Both the position numbers and the translations under genes were made by a program. Below, one piece after another: positions 53,536 through 61,682 of a stretch of 64,000 bases of DNA. The stretch spans positions 434,001-498,000 of the forward strand of contig NZ_JANDBD010000003.1 in NCBI RefSeq assembly GCF_024320865.1, read 5' to 3'. How positions within the stretch are numbered: the first letter of the stretch is position 1; each line of letters starts with the position of its first letter. The DNA comes from Mycolicibacterium arenosum. GTDB taxonomy: Bacteria; Actinomycetota; Actinomycetes; Mycobacteriales; Mycobacteriaceae. The notes below the pieces were generated by a model. The model made no database searches. It was not told where the DNA came from and saw only the letters and a list, made by a program, of their open reading frames with translations.

Positions 53536-54143
53536 CGCTCGCCTTCCTCATCACCTCGCTGATCGTCGTCGCCACGCCGGGCACCGGTGCGCTGTACACC
53601 GTGGCCACCGGCCTGGCGCACGGCACGCGGGCGAGCGTGTTCGCCTCGGTGGGCTGCACGGTCGGGATCGTGCCCGCGATGCTGGCCGCGGTCACCGGCC
53701 TGGCGGCGATCATGCACAGCAGCGCGATCGCCTTCCAGACCGTCAAGTGGCTCGGCGTCGCCTATCTGCTGTACCTGGCGTGGATCACGTGGCGCGACAG
53801 GTCCGAACTGATCGCCAGCGCAACCGAGTCCGAGCGGCCCAGCACGTGGCGCATCACCTGGACGGCCGTCGCGGTGAACGTGCTGAACCCCAAGCTGACG
53901 CTGTTCTTCGTCGCGTTCCTGCCGCAGTTCATCGATCCGGCCCGCCCGCCGGTCGCCCAGATGCTGTCGCTCAGTGCGGTGTTCATGGCGATGACGTTCG
54001 TCGTGTTCGCCGGGTACGGCGCGTTCGCCGCCGCAGTGCGCACCCACGTGATCCGTCGACCACGCGTCGTGACCTGGATGCGTCGCACGTTCGCCGCGAC
54101 CTACGTCGCATTGGCGGCCCGGATGGCCGTCACGGCCCGCTGA
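53532..54143 (+). CDS. LysE/RhtB-family amino-acid exporter
   Basis: Inner-membrane exporter of 203 residues with five or six helices. The N-terminal family motif appears as [25 protein letters not shown]. The central [16 protein letters not shown] and [20 protein letters not shown] (about 115-135) are characteristic of RhtB/LysE. GTG start overlaps the ilvD stop (GTGA), so it may export branched-chain amino acids or related compounds made with IlvD; this is inferred from the operon only. Its stop is 3 bp from the convergent hydrolase gene. Confidence 0.87.
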   Translation: MTLAFLITSLIVVATPGTGALYTVATGLAHGTRASVFASVGCTVGIVPAMLAAVTGLAAIMHSSAIAFQTVKWLGVAYLLYLAWITWRDRSELIASATESERPSTWRITWTAVAVNVLNPKLTLFFVAFLPQFIDPARPPVAQMLSLSAVFMAMTFVVFAGYGAFAAAVRTHVIRRPRVVTWMRRTFAATYVALAARMAVTAR

Positions 54144-54146
54144 GGC

Positions 54147-55910
54147 TCAGTACTCCTTGACGGCCTTCGCGACCATCGAGTCGACCTCGTCGGCGAGCAG
54201 GAAGCGCTGCGCGACAAGCTCTTCGGCGGCAGCCCGGACGGCGGCGGCGTAGTCGTCGCTGCTCGCGTAGCGGTCGGTGACCGACGGCCGGCCGGGGAGG
54301 AACGGCACCTTGGAGCCGATGCGCTCGTAGAGCACGCCGGGGAGCATCTCGTCGTGGCGGCGGGGGTTCCAGCCGGTGTAGGCGGCGAGCGGGGCGGCGA
54401 CGGCGGGGAGGCGGATGCCCGCGATCTCGTTTCCGTCGGCGTCGACCGCCGAGACCAGGTCGACGAAGGTCTCGCCGAGCTTGACCGGCCAGCTGCCGAT
54501 GCCGTTGTCGGCGTCCGCCCCGAGGTCGACCTTGCGGGCGTAGGGCAGCGAGGCCAGCGACGGCGTGGCCACGTGGCCGAAGGTCGAGAGAACGTCTTTG
54601 CGGGTGACGGCGGTGCCGTCACTGGTGCGCGGGACGCGGCTGGCCGGGGGCAGGACGCCGTCGACGACCCATTCCTCGAGCGCGATCAGCAGCGCGCGGT
54701 TGACCGGCGAGACGTCGAGGCGGTGCACCTCGTTCTCGACGGGCAGCGCGCCCTTGATGTTGCTGCTGCCGAAGTGGTCGGTGCCGGCCAGCAGGTAGGT
54801 GCGGACTTCGGGCTCCTCGGGCAGGTCCTGGCCGGTGTAGGGGTCGACGTGGGTCAGTGCGCCGTCGCCGTTCCAGTACTCGGCCGAGCTGTTGGTGAAG
54901 ATGACCTTCGGCACGCCGCCGAGCTCGCGCTGGCGGGCCAGCAGATCGGACGCGCCGAACTTGCCCGCGGTGCCGAAGCCGTTGGTCTGGGTGACCGAGG
55001 GCTGGGCGAAGCGGTGGTTGAACTCGCCGCGGGCGGCACTCGCGACGTCGCTGTAGACGCCGTCGAAGACCTGCATTCCGGACTCGTCGACGTTCAGGCC
55101 CTCTGAGATGAACTGGCGCAGGAAGCGGGCCGCCTGGGAGACGCCGTAGGCGAACGTGTGCTGGAAGCCCTCGCCGCGCAGGTGCGAGACGATGTCGCGG
55201 ACCGCGAGCAGGCCGGCCCCGGCGACGGGCGCCTGCGTGGTGCGGTACACCAGCTCGTACCAGTGGAACGGCTGGAAGCCGCCGTCCAGGGCGACGGTGA
55301 CCTCGTCGGTGAAGCGCCAGCTCTCGCGGGCGATCGTGGTGGGCTCGGCGTCGGGCGAGGTGCGAACCGTCAGGACGGCCTCGGGGTCGTTGACGTCGGC
55401 GGTGGGGTACTTGGTGAAGTCGAAGAGGATGTCGGCGCCGGGGATGGACTCCACCTCGGGGGCCGTGTAGCGCAGCGCGTGGTCGGCGTGGACGCTGTCG
55501 GAGCGCCACTCGAGGCGCATGAAGCCGGCGGGAACCTCGGCGACCGGAGCGGTCAGCCCCAGCGTCGCGGCGGTGCGCTGCACGTCCCACTGCCAGCCGC
55601 AGGACACGATCGTCCAGCCGCGGTCCAGGAGGAAGCCGCCCTTGAGCCACGGCGCGTTGGTGGGGACGCCGCGGTTGGGAACGACGAAGAGCAGCTTGCC
55701 GTTGCCGCCGTCGGTCGGGCGGATGATGCGGAGGTCGGCGTCGTAGCGGACCAGGCCGTCCTCGTCGCGCGGGGCCAGCGCGAGGTCGGTGATGCGCTCG
55801 TTCGCGAGGTGCTCGGGGTCGACCGCGAAGTTGACGGTGGCCTCGACGCATTCGTAGCGGCTATCAGCGTGCGGGTAGACGTTGGTCGTCTGCACTGATT
55901 CGACGCTCAT
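54147..55910 (-). CDS. Large alpha/beta-hydrolase-domain protein (Abhydrolase_10-like)
   Basis: Cytoplasmic protein of 587 residues resembling the Abhydrolase_10 family. The likely nucleophile is the Ser of AYGVSQAARFLRQF (about 256-269). YSDVASAARGEFNHRFAQPS, AEYWNGDGAL and YLLAGTDHFG are conserved-looking segments, the last probably providing the catalytic His. No signal peptide is seen. The ATG at 55910 begins MSVESVQTTNVYPH. It lies downstream of the MMPL-FHA gene but has its own 125-bp leader with an element also found upstream of the AbrB-type gene. The substrate is unknown; an ester or lactone related to the exported compound is conceivable. Confidence 0.78.
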   Translation of the reverse strand: MSVESVQTTNVYPHADSRYECVEATVNFAVDPEHLANERITDLALAPRDEDGLVRYDADLRIIRPTDGGNGKLLFVVPNRGVPTNAPWLKGGFLLDRGWTIVSCGWQWDVQRTAATLGLTAPVAEVPAGFMRLEWRSDSVHADHALRYTAPEVESIPGADILFDFTKYPTADVNDPEAVLTVRTSPDAEPTTIARESWRFTDEVTVALDGGFQPFHWYELVYRTTQAPVAGAGLLAVRDIVSHLRGEGFQHTFAYGVSQAARFLRQFISEGLNVDESGMQVFDGVYSDVASAARGEFNHRFAQPSVTQTNGFGTAGKFGASDLLARQRELGGVPKVIFTNSSAEYWNGDGALTHVDPYTGQDLPEEPEVRTYLLAGTDHFGSSNIKGALPVENEVHRLDVSPVNRALLIALEEWVVDGVLPPASRVPRTSDGTAVTRKDVLSTFGHVATPSLASLPYARKVDLGADADNGIGSWPVKLGETFVDLVSAVDADGNEIAGIRLPAVAAPLAAYTGWNPRRHDEMLPGVLYERIGSKVPFLPGRPSVTDRYASSDDYAAAVRAAAEELVAQRFLLADEVDSMVAKAVKEY

Positions 55911-55955
55911 GTCGGCTCCTGGGATGTTCGGCGTGGCTCTTGACTAAGAGATTGC

Positions 55956-55992
55956 CGTCACCCTCTTGGGACATCCTTGATGGATTCTTGAC
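55956..55992. promoter_or_regulatory. Shared upstream element (CGTCACCCyCyTTGG ... GGATTCTTGAC), hydrolase copy
   Basis: CGTCACCCTCTTGGG (55956-55970) and GGATTCTTGAC (55982-55992) recur with shorter spacing at 60410-60436. It is 46-82 bp upstream of the hydrolase ATG. The remaining leader contains another CTCTTGAC. This may be a binding site of a common regulator. Confidence 0.45.
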
Positions 55993-56035
55993 ATCCCGAT
56001 CCGGCCGATAACCAGGCCGAACGCGCCCCGCCGGG

Positions 56036-59000
56036 CTACCTCCGCTGAACGCCGTGCGGCTGCTGCCGCGGACCGTGCGGCGCGTACATCCGGCCCTGCG
56101 AGCCGTGTGCGCTCGACACGTGCAGCACCAGCGTCCGGCCGCCGATCCGGACGGCGGCACCCGGCCGCCAGAGCGTGGGCACCCAGGGCTCGAGCCTGCT
56201 CCAGCCGGGTGCCGAGGCGTCGCGGATGAAGGACCCGTTGGTGGTCTGCCGGTCCGTGATCACGACGTCGCCGTTGACGATGCGGACCTCGAGGTGGGCC
56301 CGCGACAGCTGCTCGGTGACGTCGTCGACGGTCACCGGACGAAGCCCGCGTTGTGCGGCGTCCGAATTCTGCGGGCCGCGGCCGAGCACGGAGTCCCGGT
56401 CGAGGTCGACGCTGGTGTGGTCGTCCAGGAGCAGCCATCGCTTCGTCGGGGCGTACACCGGCGCCTGCGCCTGCGGAGTCTGCGCCGCGGGTGCGACCGG
56501 AATGCGGGGCGGAGCGGGGGTGCCCGCGGCCGGCTGGCACCACACGACGGCGCCCTGACCCGGCACCGTGCCGTCGGTGAGCGAGTAGACGCCGTTGCGC
56601 TCGGACGGCGTGTAGTGCGCCTGATCCGCGTCGTCGACGGTGACGACGGCGGCGACCGCGGGCACCGGCACGGACTGGTGCAGCAGGTTTCCGCGGCCGC
56701 GCAGCACGGTCTGGAAGGCGCCGTCGTCGAGGGTGACGGTGACGTTGCCGGACAGCAGGATCTCCAGGCCCGTCGGTGTCGGCAGCAGGATTCCGACGTC
56801 GATCAGTTGGCGGCTGAAGTGCGTCCGGCGCACGACCTCGCTGAACGCGTTCGCCAGCGACTTCGCCTCGGCGCGCCTGACCATCTCGACCAGCGCGCCC
56901 AACTGTACCGCTGCCGCGGAATCCTTTGTCAGCGCGCCCAATTCGCGATGGGCGACGACGATCACCGTGCCGTTGACGTTGGCGACCAGATGGCGACCGG
57001 GGATGACCTCGACCTCGCGCGGCGGGCCGACCACCCGCTGGTGATCGAGCGTCTTCTCCTCGCCGACCCGCTTGAGCTCGAGCGCCAGGTCGGGATCGAG
57101 ATCCGGTGCGGCGGCGCCGGCTTCGGCCGGATGCTCGCTGATGCCGATCTTCGCGTGCAGCCGCCGCAGCGGGGCGGGCGCCCACCAGTTCCAGTCACCG
57201 GCCAGGCGCAGGAACGCGGGTACGACGACGCCGCGGATGATGGTCGCGTCGATGACGACGGCGAGCGCCGTTCCGATGCCGAACATCTTCATGAACGACA
57301 GTCCGCTGGCGAAGGACACCAGCGTGATGGTCAACAGCAGTGCGGCGCTGCTGATGATGCGGCCGACGCGACCGAGGCCGACGACGATGGCGGTGTTGTT
57401 CGTCATGCCCGAGTCGCGCGCCTCCTTGATGCGACTGAGCAGGAATATCTCGTAGTCGATCGAGAGGCTGAACGCGATAGTGCAGAGCAGCACCACCATG
57501 GACAGGTTCAGCGGCGCGGGGGTGACGCCCAGAAGCGATGCGCCGTGGCCGTACTGGAAGACCCAGACCATGATGCCCAGCACGGCGCTGAGTACCAGGA
57601 TGTTCAACGCGAGCGCCTTGATCGGCACGACGATGCTGCCGGTGAACAGGAACAGCAGGATGAACGTGAAGACGGCGATCAGGGCACCGGCTAGTGGCAG
57701 CTTGTCGGCGATGGCCTTGCTGCTGTCCATCAGGGTCGCGGTGGGTCCACCGACGTCGATCCTGCCGTCGGCCGTGCTGGTGACGTCATCGCGGATCTCG
57801 CGCACGATGTCCTGCGCCCGTTGGGAATCCGCGGGCACCGACATGTAGGCGAACACGTAGTTGGGGGCGTTCGCCTCGAACGGTGGCGCCTCGCCGACCT
57901 GCTTGCCCTTCTCGAACCGGCCGATGGGACCGTTGACCAGCTTCACGTCGGCCATGCCGGACACCTTGAGCGCCAGGTCCTTCAGCGCCGTGCTGTCGTT
58001 CTCGGTGGCCAGCGTGATCGACTGCGAGAAGTCCAACGGGTAGTCGGTCTGCAGGGACTGGGCGACCTGTCGGGCGTTCGAGTCGTCCGGCAGCGCGCGG
58101 TAGTCGGGGGTGGCGTACTTCGCGCTCAGGAACGGGATGCCGAGCGCGAGCATGATCACGACGACGGGCAGCGCGTACAGCAGGGGCTTGCGTGTCACGG
58201 CTTCGGCGAATCGGCGCCAGAACAGCGAGTCGGCGGACGGCTGGACCTTGCGGCGGATGATGGACAACGAGTCGATGCGCTTGCCGAGCAGCGTGAGGAT
58301 CGCGGGCAGCACCACGATGGCCATCGCGGCTGCGAGCAGGACGACGGCGCTGGCGGCGATGCCGACCGAGCGAAGGAAGTACATCGGGAACACCAACAGG
58401 CCGACCATGGCCAGCGTGACGGTGGCGGCGCTGAACAGGATGGTGCGGCCCGCCGTGTCGACGGCCGCGATGATGGCCTGTTCCTGGCCCTTGCCGTTGG
58501 CCATCTCCTCCCGGTATCTCGACACCAGGAACAAGCCGAAGTCGATGGACAGCCCGAGGCCGAAGGCGGTGGCGACCGTGAGCGCGTGGGTCGAGACGTC
58601 GGTCACCATGGTCATGAGCCACAGCACCAGCAGGGTCGCGACGATCGAACTCACGCCGATGACGATCGGCAGGAAAGCCGCGATCAGACCGCCGAACACC
58701 ACGATGAGCACGACGAAGGTCAACGGCAGGGCGATCATCTCGGCCTGCTTGATGGTCTGCTTGGTGCCGGCCCTGGTCTCCTTCTGGACCCCGAGCTGAC
58801 CACCGGCGCGGACTTCGACGTTCGGGTTGTCGGGCAGGGCCGCGATGATGTCGGCCGCGCGGTCGGCGGCCTCGTCGTCGGTGCCGCCGACGTGGGCCAG
58901 GATCAGGCCCGATTTGCCGTCCTTGCTGCGCAGGTCGGTCGCGCCCCTGTCCTCGAACGTCCTGGTGACCTTCGAGTCCGGCGCGTCCGAGACGGCCTTG

Positions 59001-59272
59001 CGCACCTCGTCGGTGACCGTCTTGACCTCGGCGTCGTCGATGGTGCCGGTCTTCGGCACCACCTGAACGATCAGGTTGGACGTCGTGCCGAAGGTCTGGT
59101 CGAGGAAGTCGTCGGTCGTCGACGACTCCGACGCCGGGTCGGTGTACCCGCCGACCGCGAGCTTGTCGGTGGCCGAACTGCCGAACACGATGCTGACGAC
59201 CAGCAGCGCCAGCACGGCCACCAGCACGGCCTTCGGCCGTTTGACCGTGAACTCGGCCAGTTTCCTCAACAT
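56036..59272 (-). CDS. MMPL-family RND transporter fused to a C-terminal FHA domain
   Basis: Membrane protein of 1078 residues. Residues about 1-740 form an MMPL transporter with 12 helices. The first relay pair reads IDFGLFLVSRYREE (Asp-Phe) and the second IDYEIFLLSRIKEA (Asp-Tyr). Residues about 745-940 are a soluble domain of unknown type. Residues about 944-1055 form an FHA domain with SVLGRGP, SRAHLEV and QTTNGSF, the phosphothreonine-binding residues. The ATG at 59272 (MLRKLAEFTVKRPKAV) follows GAGAGA; the frame is open to 60586 but is antisense to the AbrB gene. FHA domains dock Ser/Thr-kinase targets, so transport may be phospho-regulated. It lies 92 bp after the AbrB-type gene in one apparent operon. 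The cargo is unknown. Confidence 0.87.
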   Translation of the reverse strand: MLRKLAEFTVKRPKAVLVAVLALLVVSIVFGSSATDKLAVGGYTDPASESSTTDDFLDQTFGTTSNLIVQVVPKTGTIDDAEVKTVTDEVRKAVSDAPDSKVTRTFEDRGATDLRSKDGKSGLILAHVGGTDDEAADRAADIIAALPDNPNVEVRAGGQLGVQKETRAGTKQTIKQAEMIALPLTFVVLIVVFGGLIAAFLPIVIGVSSIVATLLVLWLMTMVTDVSTHALTVATAFGLGLSIDFGLFLVSRYREEMANGKGQEQAIIAAVDTAGRTILFSAATVTLAMVGLLVFPMYFLRSVGIAASAVVLLAAAMAIVVLPAILTLLGKRIDSLSIIRRKVQPSADSLFWRRFAEAVTRKPLLYALPVVVIMLALGIPFLSAKYATPDYRALPDDSNARQVAQSLQTDYPLDFSQSITLATENDSTALKDLALKVSGMADVKLVNGPIGRFEKGKQVGEAPPFEANAPNYVFAYMSVPADSQRAQDIVREIRDDVTSTADGRIDVGGPTATLMDSSKAIADKLPLAGALIAVFTFILLFLFTGSIVVPIKALALNILVLSAVLGIMVWVFQYGHGASLLGVTPAPLNLSMVVLLCTIAFSLSIDYEIFLLSRIKEARDSGMTNNTAIVVGLGRVGRIISSAALLLTITLVSFASGLSFMKMFGIGTALAVVIDATIIRGVVVPAFLRLAGDWNWWAPAPLRRLHAKIGISEHPAEAGAAAPDLDPDLALELKRVGEEKTLDHQRVVGPPREVEVIPGRHLVANVNGTVIVVAHRELGALTKDSAAAVQLGALVEMVRRAEAKSLANAFSEVVRRTHFSRQLIDVGILLPTPTGLEILLSGNVTVTLDDGAFQTVLRGRGNLLHQSVPVPAVAAVVTVDDADQAHYTPSERNGVYSLTDGTVPGQGAVVWCQPAAGTPAPPRIPVAPAAQTPQAQAPVYAPTKRWLLLDDHTSVDLDRDSVLGRGPQNSDAAQRGLRPVTVDDVTEQLSRAHLEVRIVNGDVVITDRQTTNGSFIRDASAPGWSRLEPWVPTLWRPGAAVRIGGRTLVLHVSSAHGSQGRMYAPHGPRQQPHGVQRR

Positions 59273-59364
59273 GGAAGATCTCTCGTTTGCGTCGGCGGGT
59301 TCGCCGAGATCTCTAGACGGAATCCTGCGACAGTGCGCAGGTGTTGTCGAGTGGTCGACGGACG

Positions 59365-60396
59365 TCAGTTGGCGACCGCGACGGGCTGGGCGGCCTGCTC
59401 GTCCTGCGCCGCCGCACCCCGCTGCGCCGCGAACTTCAGGAAGACCTTCGCGATGAGCGGTGCGGCGAACAGCATCAGGACGATCCGGATGACCTGTGCG
59501 GCCATGATGAAGGTGACGGTGGAGCCGGTGCCGACCGCGGTGGCCAGCACCGCGAAGACGCCGCCGGGGCTGGTGGCCAGGTAGCCGTCGAGCATGCTCA
59601 GGCCGGACACCTTCGCCAGCAGCACGCCGAAGCCTGCGGCCGCGACGTTCAGGACCACGATCAGTCCGATCACGGTCGGCAGGATCCGCTTCATGGTCTG
59701 GAAGGACTCCCTGGTGAACTGGAGCCCGGCCTGCCAGCCGATCAGCATGATGCCGGCCTGGACCAGCAGCATCGGGACCGACAGGCCCCAGGTCAGCCCG
59801 CTCAGGTCCAGCGCGATCGCGATCGCCATCGGGCCGAGCAGGCCGCCACCGGGTAGCCGCACCAGGCGGGCGGCGAAGGTGCCGACGACGACGATGAGCG
59901 CGACAAGCGGGAGGCTGAGGTACCAGGGCAGCGTGCCGGACTCGCTCATGTGGGCGACGTTGTCCTCCGTCGTGTTGAAGAAGACGGCCACGATGACCGG
60001 CATCGACGCCATGATGATCGCGACCCGGAGGTACTGAACAGCCGCGACGATCCGCTCGTCGGCGCCGAGATCCTTCGCGATGGCGACGACGCCGGAGGCG
60101 CCACCCGCGACCAGGGCGAGTCCGCCGGTCAGCGGGGTGACGCCGCGGTGCATGCCGAGGAGGGCGCCGCCCGCGACGCTGATGAGCAGCGTTCCGACCG
60201 CGATGGCGATGACCATCGGCCAGTTCGAGCCGAGGGCGTCGAAGGAGACGGTGTGCACCAGCAGGCCGGTGTAGACGCCGAGCACGCCCTGCGCCGCACG
60301 GCCGGCGGCCGGGACGGAGCTCGGTGCGTAGCGTGCGAGCCCCTTGGCCAGCACTCCGCAGCCGATGGCGATGAGGACGAGATCGAGCGTGTTCAT
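59365..60396 (-). CDS. AbrB-family (PF05145-type) membrane protein
   Basis: Polytopic membrane protein of 343 residues with about ten helices in two repeats. Each repeat carries a GG-rich loop (VAGGASGVVAIAKDLGADERIVAAVQYLRV, and ATSPGGVFAVLATAVGTGSTVTFIMAAQVIRI). The family is often mislabelled as a regulator or ammonia monooxygenase but is an inner-membrane protein, probably a transporter. The start is ATG 60396, 14 bp after the shared CGTCACCCCCCTTGG element. It is the first gene of the AbrB-MMPL-FHA transcript and diverges from the dioxygenase genes. Substrate is unknown. Confidence 0.85.
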   Translation of the reverse strand: MNTLDLVLIAIGCGVLAKGLARYAPSSVPAAGRAAQGVLGVYTGLLVHTVSFDALGSNWPMVIAIAVGTLLISVAGGALLGMHRGVTPLTGGLALVAGGASGVVAIAKDLGADERIVAAVQYLRVAIIMASMPVIVAVFFNTTEDNVAHMSESGTLPWYLSLPLVALIVVVGTFAARLVRLPGGGLLGPMAIAIALDLSGLTWGLSVPMLLVQAGIMLIGWQAGLQFTRESFQTMKRILPTVIGLIVVLNVAAAGFGVLLAKVSGLSMLDGYLATSPGGVFAVLATAVGTGSTVTFIMAAQVIRIVLMLFAAPLIAKVFLKFAAQRGAAAQDEQAAQPVAVAN

Positions 60397-60409
60397 GCCG
60401 TTTAAGTTC

Positions 60410-60436
60410 CGTCACCCCCCTTGGCGGATTCTTGAC
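60410..60436. promoter_or_regulatory. Shared upstream element, AbrB-type gene copy
   Basis: CGTCACCCCCCTTGG (60410-60424) and GGATTCTTGAC (60426-60436) match the element upstream of the Abhydrolase_10-like gene. It is 14-40 bp upstream of the AbrB-type ATG, where a promoter or operator would be expected. Confidence 0.45.
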
Positions 60437-60464
60437 GTTTTCTAAAGCCGTCAGGAACGCCGCC

Positions 60465-60495
60465 TCCAAGAAGTCGTTGAGAAAGTTCCAAGAAC
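60465..60495. promoter_or_regulatory. TCCAAGAA direct repeats and TTGAGAAAGTTCCAAG motif before dioxygenase 1
   Basis: TCCAAGAA occurs at 60465-60472 and 60487-60494, 22 bp (two helical turns) apart. The second is part of TTGAGAAAGTTCCAAG (60477-60492), which recurs with one change upstream of dioxygenase 2. The site lies in the 194-bp divergent promoter, about 100-125 bp before dioxygenase 1. Confidence 0.5.
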
Positions 60496-60590
60496 GAAAA
60501 CGAACACTGGGCACCGGAATCGAGCAGGGACCTTTCGCGGCCACCGGCCGCCACCTGACGACCGTGATCCTCTCGGGAAGGACCAACTAA

Positions 60591-61574
60591 ATGACCATCG
60601 AGGCAACGCATCTCGCGACCGACACCCAGCGCAGGCCGATTACCGGCCCCACGGTATGGGATCGAGACAGCCTCCAGGCCGAGGACTACGTCCTGGCGGT
60701 CGAACCCGCACAGGCCGACGCCTGCCTGCGCCTGCGCGACGATCTGCGCCGGGCGGGTAGGACCATCGCCACCGTCGAGCCCGCCGACTTCCAGGTGCCC
60801 GAGCTCGCCGAGCTCGGCCGGGCCGTCCGCCGGCGCATCCTCGCGGGCCCCGGCTTCGGCGTGCTGAGCGGCTTGCCGCTGGCGGGCTGGACGGACGAGG
60901 AGGCGTCGATGCTCTACTGGGGGCTCGGCACCTATCTCGGTACCCCGCAGCCGCAGAACCTGTTCGGCGACCGCGTCTACCTGGTCGCGGACACCGGAAA
61001 GGCCATCACCGAGGCACGCGGCTCGAAGACGAACTCGGAGTTGATCTTCCACACCGACGGCGCATCGGGCTATCTCAACAGCCGGGTCGACGTGCTCGGC
61101 CTGCTGTGCCTGCGGAAGGCGGTGTCCGGTGGCGAGTCGCGGATGATCAGTTCGCACACCGCCTACAACCGGCTGCTGGAGAAGCACCCAGACCTCGTCG
61201 AGATCCTCTACGAACCGTTCTGCTTCGACCGGTCACGGGAGACGGCGCCCGGCGGCGACCCGATCTCGGTGGGCTCGGTCTTCACCGACACGCCCGACGG
61301 CGTCCGGGTCCGCTACAACCGGGCCTACATCGAATTGGGCCACATGCGTGCCGAGCGGCCTCTCACCGATCGTCAGCGCGATGCGCTCACGACGTTCGAC
61401 AACGTGCTCAACGACCCGTCCCTGTCGGTCGAGTTCACCCTCGAGCCCGGTGACGTCTTCCTCGCCAGCGACCACGCGACGATGCACAACCGGCGGGCCT
61501 TCGTCGACGCGGAGGACGTGGCCGATCGCCGCGCCCTGGTCCGCCTGTGGCTCGAAGGTGAGCCGCGCAACTGA
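60591..61574 (+). CDS. TauD/clavaminate-synthase-like Fe(II)/2-oxoglutarate dioxygenase 1
   Basis: Predicted non-heme iron oxygenase of 327 residues. The facial triad is His154-x-Asp156 (LIFHTDGAS) and His299 (TMHNRRAFVD). An Arg after it (about 313-318, DRRALVRLWL) would bind 2-oxoglutarate. The intact HxD carboxylate argues for hydroxylation or desaturation rather than halogenation, which needs HxG/A. A GGAAGGA Shine-Dalgarno precedes ATG 60591. It is the first of a tandem pair of close paralogues and diverges from the AbrB/MMPL-FHA operon, suggesting that it modifies the compound those proteins handle. The substrate is unknown. Confidence 0.85.
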   Translation: MTIEATHLATDTQRRPITGPTVWDRDSLQAEDYVLAVEPAQADACLRLRDDLRRAGRTIATVEPADFQVPELAELGRAVRRRILAGPGFGVLSGLPLAGWTDEEASMLYWGLGTYLGTPQPQNLFGDRVYLVADTGKAITEARGSKTNSELIFHTDGASGYLNSRVDVLGLLCLRKAVSGGESRMISSHTAYNRLLEKHPDLVEILYEPFCFDRSRETAPGGDPISVGSVFTDTPDGVRVRYNRAYIELGHMRAERPLTDRQRDALTTFDNVLNDPSLSVEFTLEPGDVFLASDHATMHNRRAFVDAEDVADRRALVRLWLEGEPRN

Positions 61575-61587
61575 GTCGCGCGGCTCA

Positions 61588-61603
61588 TTGAGAAAGCTCC
61601 AAG
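61588..61603. promoter_or_regulatory. TTGAGAAAGCTCCAAG motif before dioxygenase 2
   Basis: This 16-mer differs at one base from TTGAGAAAGTTCCAAG upstream of dioxygenase 1. It is 80-95 bp before the second ATG, so the duplication may have included the promoter or both genes may have the same regulator. Confidence 0.45.
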
Positions 61604-61682
61604 CGGCGCCACTCAGACTCTCTCTCAACAGTATTCGGACCCTCGCACACCGAGGGTCACCGACACCGTAGAGAGAGATGAC

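Noticed and set aside
59273..60586. The MMPL-FHA frame stays open to 60586, giving a 1516-residue protein
   Set aside because: Codons 59273-60586 are antisense to the AbrB-type gene and Arg-rich. A typical MMPL N terminus starts at ATG 59272.
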